A stretch of 37,482 bases of DNA from CAYRHN01 sp964424115 (GTDB lineage Bacteria; Chloroflexota; Anaerolineae; Anaerolineales; Anaerolineaceae), in NCBI GenBank assembly GCA_964424115.1, contig CAYRHN010000025.1, positions 1 through 37,482 on the forward strand. The letters are read 5' to 3'. Positions within the stretch are counted from its first letter, which is position 1; every line of letters begins with the position of its first letter. Both the position numbers and the translations under genes were made by a program. Below, piece after piece: positions 1 through 7,249 of this stretch. The notes beneath the pieces are model-generated. The model saw only the letters and a list, made by a program, of their open reading frames with translations, did no database searches and had not been told where the DNA came from.

Positions 1-75
1 ATTGAATTTGATTTGTCCCTTGCCAAACATTTCATGTGTTAAAGATACACTACCCGACCTTTGAATGAAGACCCC

Positions 76-104
76 TTGACACGTCCACACGGCGGTGGTA
101 GACT
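76..104 (+). promoter_or_regulatory. Sigma-70-type promoter of the RIO kinase leader
   Basis: TTGACA at 76-81 and TAGACT at 99-104 are separated by exactly 17 bp, a near-consensus housekeeping promoter. Transcription would start near 111, so the RNA carries a leader of about 230 nt before the kinase start at 345. Positions 1-75 hold no gene that I can see. Confidence 0.75.
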
Positions 105-156
105 TTAATCCGCAGGATATTTCCCAATCCCATCAATTTGAAAGGAGGCCTTGAAA

Positions 157-222
157 ATGTCAAACGTCCAATCGGTTCAAACGATATTCTTCAGCGCGCC
201 TCCTGTGCGGAGCACCCTTTAA
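157..222 (+). CDS. 21-residue leader peptide upstream of the RIO kinase
   Basis: A short ORF starts at ATG 157, eight bases after an excellent Shine-Dalgarno (AAAGGAGG, 141-148), and ends at TAA 220-222. The peptide begins MSNVQSVQTIFF and ends SAPPVRSTL. It lies between a consensus promoter and an intrinsic terminator and is followed by the kinase gene, which is the arrangement of regulatory leader peptides. The IFF run and the Pro-Pro pair are the kind of residues at which ribosomes can stall; that is inference. The part encoding the last residues (TGCGG, 206-210) can pair with the 5' arm of the terminator (CCGCA, 262-266). It is too short for homology to decide, but the ribosome-binding site is far better than chance would predict. 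Confidence 0.6.
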   Translation: MSNVQSVQTIFFSAPPVRSTL

Positions 223-224
223 CC

Positions 225-310
225 CTGGCGGATTCCCGCCGGATGTTCGGTATCTCTCTCACCGCAGGCGCCTGGCCTGCGGTTTTTTTATCCGCAGGCA
301 GCCGTGCCTG
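225..310 (+). terminator. Attenuator: intrinsic terminator within the 5' leader
   Basis: The core terminator is ACCGCAGGC (261-269), a 5-base loop, GCCTGCGGT (275-283), then seven T's counting the last stem base (283-289). A preceding 7-bp hairpin lies at 225-242 just after the leader-peptide stop, and a further hairpin CAGGCA/TGCCTG (295-300/305-310) followed by TTTGTTT lies after it. The 5' arm motif CCGCAGG occurs three times: 110-116 at the expected RNA 5' end, 262-268, and 292-298. The leader ORF carries a partial complement, CCTGTGCGG at 202-210. The segments could therefore form mutually exclusive 1:2, 2:3 and 3:4 pairings, as in classical attenuators. Confidence 0.7.
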
Positions 311-344
311 TTTGTTTGGTTTACCAGGAACTTCAAAGAAGGTT

Positions 345-1343
345 ATGAAATCATCTGAACTTACGAAAATCGTGAAAGAGTTGGAATTCGATGAGTGCAT
401 CGACGACTTTTTGAAAGGCCGCGAGCGCCGCCGCCCGGTCAAGCATCTTTCCTCGCGCAACCAGCATTTCCTGGAGCAGCAGGATGACACGCGGCGCAGC
501 TTCCAGTTCACCTACCAGGCTGCCCGCTTCGAGCAGGGCTGGTTGATGGATTCGCTGGGCCCATTCTACGAGGAGCGCTGGATCAGCGATGTGCTGCGCA
601 AGATCAAGGCGGGCAAGGAAGCCTCGGTCTACCTGTGCCGCTCCGGCGAACGCATGGCAGAAAGCACGCCGCTGGTGGCGGTCAAGGTCTACCGCCCGCG
701 CATGCTGCGCAACCTGCGCAACGACGCGCAGTACCGCGAGGGGCGCATCGAGCTGGACGAAGACGGCCGCGAGGTGCAAGACACCCACATGTTACACGCC
801 GTGTTCAACCGCACCAATTTTGGCGAGAAGGTGCGTCACCAGTCGTGGATCGCCTATGAATATACCGCGCTGCAAGCCCTGTACGAGGCAGGGGTGGATG
901 TGCCCCGGCCTTACGAGATGGCGCCCAACGCCATCCTGATGGACTACCTGGGCGACGAGACCCTGCCCGCGCCGACGCTCCACGAGGTGGACCTGCAGCC
1001 CGGCGAGGCTGAGCCGCTCTTCGCGCGCCTGGTGCAGGACCTGGAAGGTATGCTGGCCCGCGGGTACGTTCACGGCGACCTGTCGGCCTACAATGTGCTG
1101 TACTGGGAAGGCGCGCCGGTATTGATCGACTTTCCCCAGGTGGTCTTGCCGACGGTCAACCGCAACGCCTTCGAGATCTTCGAGCGGGACGTGCTGCGCC
1201 TGTGCGCTTACTTCACCGCCCGGGGGCTGGCGCTCCAACCCCGCGCGCTGGCCGCCGGGCTGTGGCTGCGCCACATCCCCGAGGTGATGCTGCCCGATCC
1301 CGACAATCCTCCCGGCCGCCGGCCGTGGATGCGCATCCTGTGA
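345..1343 (+). CDS. RIO-family atypical protein kinase
   Basis: A 332-residue protein from ATG 345. An upstream in-frame TTG at 138 exists, but it would place the leader terminator inside the coding region, so 345 is preferred; AAGAAGG lies just before it, rather close. RIO kinase marks are visible: the nucleotide loop GKEASVYL (about 90-97), the ATP-binding lysine in VAVKVYR (K114), the catalytic loop HGDLSAYN (243-250) and the metal-binding IDFPQ (261-265). The canonical activation segment of ordinary kinases is absent, as is usual for RIO. In archaea and eukaryotes RIO1/RIO2 act as ATPases/kinases in small-subunit ribosome maturation; the bacterial versions are poorly understood. The approximately 80-residue basic N-terminal region resembles the RIO1 N-terminus. 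Its regulation by a translated leader would fit a ribosome-linked role (inference). It stands alone, with no operon partner. Confidence 0.88.
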   Translation: MKSSELTKIVKELEFDECIDDFLKGRERRRPVKHLSSRNQHFLEQQDDTRRSFQFTYQAARFEQGWLMDSLGPFYEERWISDVLRKIKAGKEASVYLCRSGERMAESTPLVAVKVYRPRMLRNLRNDAQYREGRIELDEDGREVQDTHMLHAVFNRTNFGEKVRHQSWIAYEYTALQALYEAGVDVPRPYEMAPNAILMDYLGDETLPAPTLHEVDLQPGEAEPLFARLVQDLEGMLARGYVHGDLSAYNVLYWEGAPVLIDFPQVVLPTVNRNAFEIFERDVLRLCAYFTARGLALQPRALAAGLWLRHIPEVMLPDPDNPPGRRPWMRIL

Positions 1344-1372
1344 GATTGGCCGGAGATAATCTCCGGCCAATC
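1344..1372 (+). terminator. Strong hairpin after the RIO kinase gene
   Basis: A perfect 12-bp stem (1344-1355 with 1361-1372, GATTGGCCGGAG arm) and a 5-base loop begin at the base after the stop codon. No T-tract follows, so it may be an RNA 3'-end stabiliser or a non-canonical terminator. Confidence 0.5.
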
Positions 1373-1411
1373 ACCCGGTCAGAGAAAGGACGATTCTCGG
1401 AAAATTATTCG

Positions 1412-1439
1412 TTTACTTTATGGACGAATATGTTATATT
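1412..1439 (+). promoter_or_regulatory. Probable promoter for the beta-helix protein
   Basis: TTTACT (1412-1417) and TATATT (1434-1439) are 16 bp apart, about 50 bases before the gene start. The spacing is good and the -35 is weak. Confidence 0.4.
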
Positions 1440-1492
1440 ATTCCTATCATCGTTCTTCCCACAATTGAACAGGACAGCAAGAGGAGGAAAAT

Positions 1493-3739
1493 ATGCATAT
1501 TCTACGAACTGCGCTTCGCCTGGTATTAGTTTGGATGCTGCTGGCCTTCCCGCTCCCCACCGCGGCCGCGGACGGTAAAGGCGCCACCCTCACGGTGAAC
1601 ACCAACGCCGACGGCGGGGATGCGGCGGTCACCGACGGCATCTGCGACGCAGATTCGGTCACCTCCGGCGAGCAGTGCACCCTGCGCGCAGCCATCCAGA
1701 CCGCCAACTACCTCAGCGGCCCCAACCAGATCGTTTTCAGCGGGGCAATGACCATCTCGCCGAACACCAACCTGCCGCCCTTCTCCACCACCTTCGGCAA
1801 TACCATCGCCCTGGACGGCGCCCTGCAGGTCACCCTGGACGGCAGCGGCGTACCCACAACCACCACTTCCATCGGCCTGCAGCTGGCCGGCGACAGCAGC
1901 ACCGTGCAGGGATTGACCATCCGCGACTTCAACTACGGCATCCTGGTGGAAGGCAATCTAAACATGATCGGGGTGGATGACGCGGACGGCAGCGCAGTGG
2001 GCGAGCAAATGGTGATCATTTCCAACGCCAGCAGCAGCATGGATGCCGAGGCCGGTATCTACATCACCGGGGATTACAACATGGTCTCCGGCTGCCTAGT
2101 CGGCCTGACCCAGGCCGACGCGGCGGACGCGAACGAATACGGCATCTACATTATGTACGGCAGCAATAACATCATCGGCACCGACGGGGACGGCGCGCTG
2201 GACGACAAGGAACGCAACTGGATCTCCGGCAACGAGGCAGACGGCATCTCGATCCGCTCCGGCGCGAATGGGAACACCATTGCGGGCAATTACATCGGCG
2301 TGAACGCACTCGCTACCTCCGAGCGCCCCAATGGCGGCTTCGGCATCTATGTTTATGTGGCCGACGACCAGGTGATCGGCACCAACGGCGACGGTGTCAG
2401 CGATGCGCTGGAGGGCAACGTGATCTCCGGCAATGACAAGCCGGGTATCTACCTGGTCAGCTCCACGGACAACCTGGTGGCGGGGAATCACATTGGCACG
2501 GACAAGAACGGGACGACTGCTATTCCAAACACGGTCGGCGTCCATTTACAAGGCGTGACGGGCAGCGTGATCGGCACCAACGGCGACGGGGTGAGCGACG
2601 CGCTGGAGGCCAACTGGATCGGCGGCAATACCTCGGAGGGTATCTACTTACAGTATTCCGAGAGTAATTGGATCGCGGGTAATTTCATCGGGCTGGATTC
2701 CGACCAGGTTTCCGCCCTGCCGAATGCCTTTAACGGCATCAAGCTGGATGCCTCCAGCGATAACCTGATCGGTAGCGACGCCAACGGCATCTCCGACGCG
2801 CTCGAGCGCAACGTGATCGGCGGCAACGGCCAGAAAGGCATTACCGTGGACTGTAATTCCAGCGGCGGAGGGAATGAGATCGCCGGCAACTACATCGGCA
2901 CGCGCCCCAGCGGGGATGTGGCTCTGCCCAACACCAACGAAGGCATCTTCATTGAGGACTGCCTGAACGGCGGCACGATCGGCGGCCCGCTGCCCGGCCA
3001 ACGCAACGTGATCAGCGGCAACCTCGGCGGCGGGATCTTACTTAACCATACCAGCCAATACCTGATCCAGAACAACTGGGTCGGCAAAGGCACGGATGCC
3101 TATGACGCCCCGCTGGGCAACGGGGGCACAGCGGGCATTTATATCAAGCGCTACACCAGCGGGTTGGATTCCAATAACAATTGGGTCAGCGGGAATGTCG
3201 TCGCCCATAACAGCGGGATCGGGATCAAGGTAGGCCAGGATAACAGCAGCGACTTTTCCTCCGGCAACCGGCTGGACTTCAACACGATCTACGACAACGG
3301 CGGGTTGGGGATCGACCTGGGCGCGGCCGGAGCGAGCGGGATCGATGCCTTTGACTCGGACAGCGGCCCGAACGGGCTGCAAAATTACCCCGACCTGACC
3401 GGCGCCAGCTACAGTGGGATCGTCTTCAATATCAACGTCTATTTCCACAGCGCCGCCAGCCAGACCTACACCCTCTCCTTCTACCGTTCCAGCGCCTGCG
3501 ACAGTTCCGGCTATGGCGAAGGCAAGGATCTGATCGGCACCAGCACGGTCACCACCGCCGCCAACGGCGACATTTACCTGATCAAGAGCCTGGCCTGGCC
3601 GGTGATCGCGCACAACGAGTACATCACCGCCCTGGCCACCGGTCCGGACGGCAGCACGTCCGAGTTCTCGGCCTGCCGCCAGTTCACCGGCACCCCGCCG
3701 GTGGTCTATCCCGTCTTCCTGCCAGGGATCTTGAGATAA
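1493..3739 (+). CDS. Secreted CSLREA-type parallel beta-helix protein
   Basis: A 748-residue exported protein. The start at ATG 1493 is supported by AGGAGG at 1482-1487. Residues 1-26 form a signal peptide (hydrophobic core, then AAA). A CSLREA-like segment follows: DGICDADSV, then CTLRAAIQTANY at about residue 63. Most of the rest is a right-handed parallel beta-helix, with many short turns of the form GNTIAGNYIG, NVISGN and GIYL. Within it a longer unit of about 70 residues recurs four times, each containing IGTxGDGxxDALExNxIxGN. The C-terminal part (about 630-735) looks like a beta-sandwich. The protein ends VFLPGILR, the ending shared with two other exported proteins here. No lipobox or LPXTG motif is present. 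Likely an extracellular or surface protein, perhaps polysaccharide-binding or an adhesin; no catalytic residues could be assigned. Confidence 0.8.
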   Translation: MHILRTALRLVLVWMLLAFPLPTAAADGKGATLTVNTNADGGDAAVTDGICDADSVTSGEQCTLRAAIQTANYLSGPNQIVFSGAMTISPNTNLPPFSTTFGNTIALDGALQVTLDGSGVPTTTTSIGLQLAGDSSTVQGLTIRDFNYGILVEGNLNMIGVDDADGSAVGEQMVIISNASSSMDAEAGIYITGDYNMVSGCLVGLTQADAADANEYGIYIMYGSNNIIGTDGDGALDDKERNWISGNEADGISIRSGANGNTIAGNYIGVNALATSERPNGGFGIYVYVADDQVIGTNGDGVSDALEGNVISGNDKPGIYLVSSTDNLVAGNHIGTDKNGTTAIPNTVGVHLQGVTGSVIGTNGDGVSDALEANWIGGNTSEGIYLQYSESNWIAGNFIGLDSDQVSALPNAFNGIKLDASSDNLIGSDANGISDALERNVIGGNGQKGITVDCNSSGGGNEIAGNYIGTRPSGDVALPNTNEGIFIEDCLNGGTIGGPLPGQRNVISGNLGGGILLNHTSQYLIQNNWVGKGTDAYDAPLGNGGTAGIYIKRYTSGLDSNNNWVSGNVVAHNSGIGIKVGQDNSSDFSSGNRLDFNTIYDNGGLGIDLGAAGASGIDAFDSDSGPNGLQNYPDLTGASYSGIVFNINVYFHSAASQTYTLSFYRSSACDSSGYGEGKDLIGTSTVTTAANGDIYLIKSLAWPVIAHNEYITALATGPDGSTSEFSACRQFTGTPPVVYPVFLPGILR

Positions 3740-3746
3740 ATTGTAG

Positions 3747-3798
3747 GACGGGCTCATCCCTTACCCATAGGGGAATCTTCCTGGGGGATGAGCCTGTC
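3747..3798 (+). terminator. Hairpin after the beta-helix gene
   Basis: A 14-bp stem with one G-T pair (GACGGGCTCATCCC, 3747-3760, pairing with 3785-3798) starts 8 bases after the stop codon at 3739. The loop is 24 bases and no strong T-tract follows. The rest of the spacer up to 3997 contains a short stem CCCAAC/GTTGGG (3860-3878) followed by a seven-T run, and a TATATT (3909-3914) that could be a -10 element, but no gene apart from the short ORF at 3998. Confidence 0.5.
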
Positions 3799-3997
3799 AT
3801 TTGAATGGCGGGCTGATGCCTATCTTGCGTGGCACCGCCGCCCAACAATTTCGTATTGGCCCAACTTGCCAGGTTGGGGGATAGCTTCTTTTTTTGTCCC
3901 GACCGTGCTATATTGTTTACATCATCATTTACGCATTAAATTGAACACTGCGCTTCACTGCACGATGAGCCCTTGTTGAAATTCCAGGAGGTGAATT

Positions 3998-4048
3998 ATG
4001 TTCACTTCGCGTTTTAATGTCCGGCTGGGGCGGGTGGGCTGGCACTGA
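3998..4048 (+). CDS. Possible 16-residue leader peptide before the propeller gene
   Basis: ATG 3998 opens a short ORF encoding MFTSRFNVRLGRVGWH, preceded by AGGAGGTGA (3986-3994), a complete match to the anti-Shine-Dalgarno. It ends 64 bases before the propeller start at 4113. No clear terminator lies between them. It may be a small leader ORF affecting expression of the next gene, or an accident of a strong Shine-Dalgarno-like sequence. Confidence 0.35.
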   Translation: MFTSRFNVRLGRVGWH

Positions 4049-4112
4049 TCTTGTGGTCGAACCTGCAGAGCGTGGATTTCTTAGAACGCTTTGGATCTGG
4101 AGGAGGAATAGA

Positions 4113-5291
4113 ATGAAAAAGCAACTATGGTTGGGTTCAGCATTTCTTGTGCTTGCGGCCCTTGTGCTGGTGGGTCAATGGCCGACATTTGCCAATGGAC
4201 CGGCCGCGGAAAGCCTGTCCAGTCCTAAGTCGATCGTCGTTCCCGGCTGGCAGCAGAGCAATTCCAGCGGTTTTGGCACTGCCGACAATAATATGATCGG
4301 CGCACTGGAAGTCTTCAATGGTCAAATGTATGCGGCGACCTGGAACGAATCCGGTGCGCAGGTCTGGCGCACGGATGACGGTTTGGATTGGACCCAGTTT
4401 ACCCCCGGCACGCCGTTCACAACCACGGTCATTTACGATATGAAGTTGTTTGGGAGCAATCTGTACATCGGCACATACCTGGACACAGGCGCAGAGATCT
4501 GGAGGACGAACGGCACCACCCGGGAACGAGTTGCGGAAGCCGGCCTGGGGGATGCCAACAACGTGACCTTCTCGGCTTTTGGAGTTTACTCCGGCACGCT
4601 GTATGTGGCGACTGGCAACCTGGTTTCAGGGGTTGAGATTTGGCGCAGCCCAACCGGCAACGCCGATAGTTGGACGCAAGCCAATCTGGATGGATTTTCC
4701 GCAGGCGCAAGTTGGGATTCGATCGTGATGGAACCGTACGGCGGCTACCTGTATATTGGCATAGGCCGTGTGGTTGGCGGAAGCGGCAGCAAAGCGGAAC
4801 TTTGGCGCACGAATAACGGTACCACCTGGGATCCGGTCTTTACGGACGGATTGGGATCTGCGCAAAATACCGTGGTCAGTGCGATGGCTGAGTACCATGG
4901 AGATCTCTACGTCGGATTGCGCAATGTCACGACCGGCGGGCAAATCTGGAGCTCTACGAATGGGACAACATTCACTTCCATTACGACCGATGGATTTGGC
5001 AACTCCAAGAACGCGCGTCCCTATGGGCTGTATGGGTTCGAAAACGCCCTTTATATTGTATTCAGCAATTATATTACCGGTGCTGAAGTGTGGCGGATAG
5101 ATGGAACTGGATCCAGGGCCCCGGTCATTCAGGGAGGGTGGGGCGATAGCAATTCCATAAATGCCGATTATTTAGACAAAGCCGCGGTGGGATTCAACGG
5201 TTCGCTCTACATTGGAAATGGGAACGATATAACCGGCGGACAGATCTGGCAAATGCTACGCGTAGTCTATTTACCGGCAATCCATAGATAA
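4113..5291 (+). CDS. Secreted seven-bladed beta-propeller protein
   Basis: A 392-residue exported protein. ATG 4113 is chosen over an in-frame ATG at 4017 because GGAGGAGG lies 6 bases upstream and MKKQLWLGSAFLVLAALVL is a typical signal peptide. The mature part carries seven copies of a motif of the type GAExWRTxxG, with the tryptophans near residues 84, 129, 176, 230, 278, 326 and 377, a spacing of about 45-54. Seven such copies suggest a closed seven-bladed propeller of the Kelch/sialidase type, with LYVGT-like strands before each motif. No catalytic residues are recognisable, so a ligand-binding or structural role is likelier. The protein ends VVYLPAIHR, matching the endings at 3739 and 18967. 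A convergent terminator follows at once. Confidence 0.78.
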   Translation: MKKQLWLGSAFLVLAALVLVGQWPTFANGPAAESLSSPKSIVVPGWQQSNSSGFGTADNNMIGALEVFNGQMYAATWNESGAQVWRTDDGLDWTQFTPGTPFTTTVIYDMKLFGSNLYIGTYLDTGAEIWRTNGTTRERVAEAGLGDANNVTFSAFGVYSGTLYVATGNLVSGVEIWRSPTGNADSWTQANLDGFSAGASWDSIVMEPYGGYLYIGIGRVVGGSGSKAELWRTNNGTTWDPVFTDGLGSAQNTVVSAMAEYHGDLYVGLRNVTTGGQIWSSTNGTTFTSITTDGFGNSKNARPYGLYGFENALYIVFSNYITGAEVWRIDGTGSRAPVIQGGWGDSNSINADYLDKAAVGFNGSLYIGNGNDITGGQIWQMLRVVYLPAIHR

Positions 5292-5333
5292 AAAAGGGTG
5301 TTCCTACCCCTCCGAAGGGGGGTAAGAACACCC
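5291..5333. terminator. Bidirectional terminator between convergent genes
   Basis: A long stem: GGGTGTTC (5296-5303) with GAACACCC (5326-5333), one mismatch, then TACCCC with GGGGTA, and a small CGAA loop. A's at 5291-5295 give a T-tract on the minus strand, so it terminates the ABC operon well; it can also serve the propeller gene on the plus strand. Confidence 0.8.
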
Positions 5334-5340
5334 GCTTTCC

Positions 5341-6567
5341 TTATTCGTACCTCAGCGCCTCTACCGGCTGCAAGCCGGCGGCGCGGTTGGCCGGGTAGAT
5401 GCCGAAGAAAAGCCCCACTGCGGTGGAGAAGATGGTCGCCAGCAGGACCGCGCCCAGCCCCACCGTGGGGTAGAAGGGCGTGTTGGCGGCGGCGGCGATG
5501 CGCCCCACCACCGTGGCGATGCCCCAGCCCAGGGCGATGCCGATCAGCCCGCCCATCAGGCTGAGCATGGAGGACTCGGTCAGGAACTGGATCATGATAT
5601 CCTTGCGCCGCGCGCCGAGCGCTTTGCGCAGGCCGATCTCGCGCGTGCGTTCGGTGACCGAGACCAGCATGATATTCATGATGCCGATCCCGCCCACCAG
5701 CAGCGAGATGCCCGCCACACCGCCCAGGAAGATGGTCAGCACGCCGGTGATGGTTTGGGCAGTGGAGACAAAGTCCTGTTGGGTGAAGACGGTGAAGTCG
5801 TCTGCGCCCAGGGCAGTGCGGTGGCGCGTGCGCAGCAGGTCGGCGATCTCCTGCGAGGCGGCGGCGACCGAATCGGCGCTGACCGCCTGCACGTAGACCA
5901 CATCTACCCGCTCGCGCGAGCGGCGGATCAGGCGCGCCTGGGCGGTGCTGAAGGGGATCATCACCACGTTGTCCTGCGAACCGAAGGACGTGCCGCCCTT
6001 GGATTCCAGCAGGCCGATCACGCGGAAGGACTGGCCTTCGATGCGGATGGTCTCGCCCACCACGCCGTCGCGCCGTCCCAGCAGCGATTCAGCGGCGTCC
6101 TGGCCGAGGATGGCCACCGAGGCGCGCCCCAGGTCTTCCTCTTCGGTGATGAATTCGCCTTCGATCACCTTCCAGTTGCGCACCTGGCTGTAGGAGGGGG
6201 TCACGCCCTGCACCTGGACGTTGATCTGTTCCTTGCCGAAGGTGACGTTCAGGCGGGCTTGCAGCACCGGCGCCACGGCTGCCACCGAGGGGCATTGGAA
6301 GGGGTCGGCCATCGCCTCCGCGTCATGCACGGTCAGCGGCTGCGAGTTGCGCACCGTTTCGGTCATGTTGCCGGAGAAGACGAAGAGCAGGTTGGAGCCG
6401 ATCCCGCTGATCGAGCCGGTGATGGCGTCCTGGGCGCCCTGGCCGACCGCCAGCATGGCGATCACCGCGCCCACGCCGATCACGATGCCCAGGATGGTCA
6501 ACCCGGAGCGCAGCTTGTTGCCGCTCAGGGATTGCCAGGCTTCGATAATGGCTTGTCCGAAGTTCAT
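5341..6567 (-). CDS. MacB/FtsX-type ABC transporter permease
   Basis: A 408-residue inner-membrane permease. One N-terminal membrane helix (about 17-40, LTILGIVIGVGAVIAMLAVG) is followed by a large extracytoplasmic MacB core domain (about 45-280) and three C-terminal helices of the FtsX domain. The conserved segment GIGIMNIMLVSVTERTREIG and the coupling-helix sequence RKALGARRKDI are clear. The family moves substrates such as peptides, antibiotics or lipoproteins across or out of the membrane by mechanotransmission. Its start overlaps the end of the ATPase gene by 4 bp (ATGA), so the two are translationally coupled. Substrate unknown. Here the ATPase is a separate protein, unlike E. coli MacB. 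Confidence 0.92.
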   Translation of the reverse strand: MNFGQAIIEAWQSLSGNKLRSGLTILGIVIGVGAVIAMLAVGQGAQDAITGSISGIGSNLLFVFSGNMTETVRNSQPLTVHDAEAMADPFQCPSVAAVAPVLQARLNVTFGKEQINVQVQGVTPSYSQVRNWKVIEGEFITEEEDLGRASVAILGQDAAESLLGRRDGVVGETIRIEGQSFRVIGLLESKGGTSFGSQDNVVMIPFSTAQARLIRRSRERVDVVYVQAVSADSVAAASQEIADLLRTRHRTALGADDFTVFTQQDFVSTAQTITGVLTIFLGGVAGISLLVGGIGIMNIMLVSVTERTREIGLRKALGARRKDIMIQFLTESSMLSLMGGLIGIALGWGIATVVGRIAAAANTPFYPTVGLGAVLLATIFSTAVGLFFGIYPANRAAGLQPVEALRYE

Positions 6568-7247
6568 GCTGCCTCCTCGTCGATCAGACCGTCGCGCAGG
6601 CGGATGATGCGCTGGGTGCGCTCGGCTACCTTGGGGTCGTGGGTGACCACGATCACGGTCACGCCCTGTTCCTGGTTCAGGCGCAGGATCAGCTCAAGGA
6701 TCTCTTTGCCGGACTTGGAATCCAGGTTGCCGGTCGGTTCGTCGGCCATCAGGATGGCGGGATCGTTGACCAGGGCGCGGGCGATGGCCACGCGCTGTTG
6801 CTGCCCGCCGGAAAGCTCGGTGGGGCGGTGGGTCACCCGGTCGGCCAGGCCGACCGTCTCCAGCGCCTGGCGGGCGCGTTCGGTGCGGCCTTTGCGGACG
6901 CCGGAATAGCGCAGCGGCAGTTCCACGTTGGCCAGCGCAGTCTGGCGCGGCAGCAGGTTGAAACTCTGGAAAACGAAGCCCACCTTATGGTTGCGGATGA
7001 CCGCCAGCTGGTCGTCATTCAGCTTGGCCACCGGCGAGCCGTCCAGGATGTATTCACCGGAGGTGGGGCGGTCCAGGCAGCCGAGGATGTTCATCAGGGT
7101 CGATTTGCCGGAGCCGGAAGGCCCCATGATGGCCAGGATCTCCCCGCGCTGGATCTCAAAGGAGACCCCCGCCAGGGCTTTCACTTCCACGTGGCCCATG
7201 GGATAGATCTTGGTCAGGTTCTTGGCCTGAATAACCACATCCGACAT
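6564..7247 (-). CDS. ABC transporter ATP-binding protein (LolD/MacB type)
   Basis: A 227-residue ATPase with a complete set of motifs: Walker A GPSGSGKST (residues 42-50), Q-loop in FVFQSFNLLP, signature LSGGQQQR (about 140-147), Walker B ILMADEPTGNLD and the H-loop VVVTHD. This is the MacB/LolD/YknY class that pairs with FtsX-type permeases. The start follows GGAGGT with 4 bases of spacing, and that Shine-Dalgarno lies across the stop of the upstream adaptor gene. It supplies ATP hydrolysis for the permease encoded downstream (5341-6567). Confidence 0.95.
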   Translation of the reverse strand: MSDVVIQAKNLTKIYPMGHVEVKALAGVSFEIQRGEILAIMGPSGSGKSTLMNILGCLDRPTSGEYILDGSPVAKLNDDQLAVIRNHKVGFVFQSFNLLPRQTALANVELPLRYSGVRKGRTERARQALETVGLADRVTHRPTELSGGQQQRVAIARALVNDPAILMADEPTGNLDSKSGKEILELILRLNQEQGVTVIVVTHDPKVAERTQRIIRLRDGLIDEEAA

Positions 7248-7249
7248 GC

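Noticed and set aside
1..75. Possible 3' end of an upstream gene or RNA
   Set aside because: AT-rich sequence without a clear reading frame, hairpin or tRNA-like fold.
138..344. N-terminal extension of the RIO kinase from TTG 138
   Set aside because: It would read through a perfect intrinsic terminator, and the strong Shine-Dalgarno in this region serves the 21-residue ORF at 157 instead; the RIO homology begins after 345.
3788..3979. 63-residue ORF in the spacer before the propeller
   Set aside because: Begins inside the hairpin after the upstream gene, has no ribosome-binding site and an unlikely composition.
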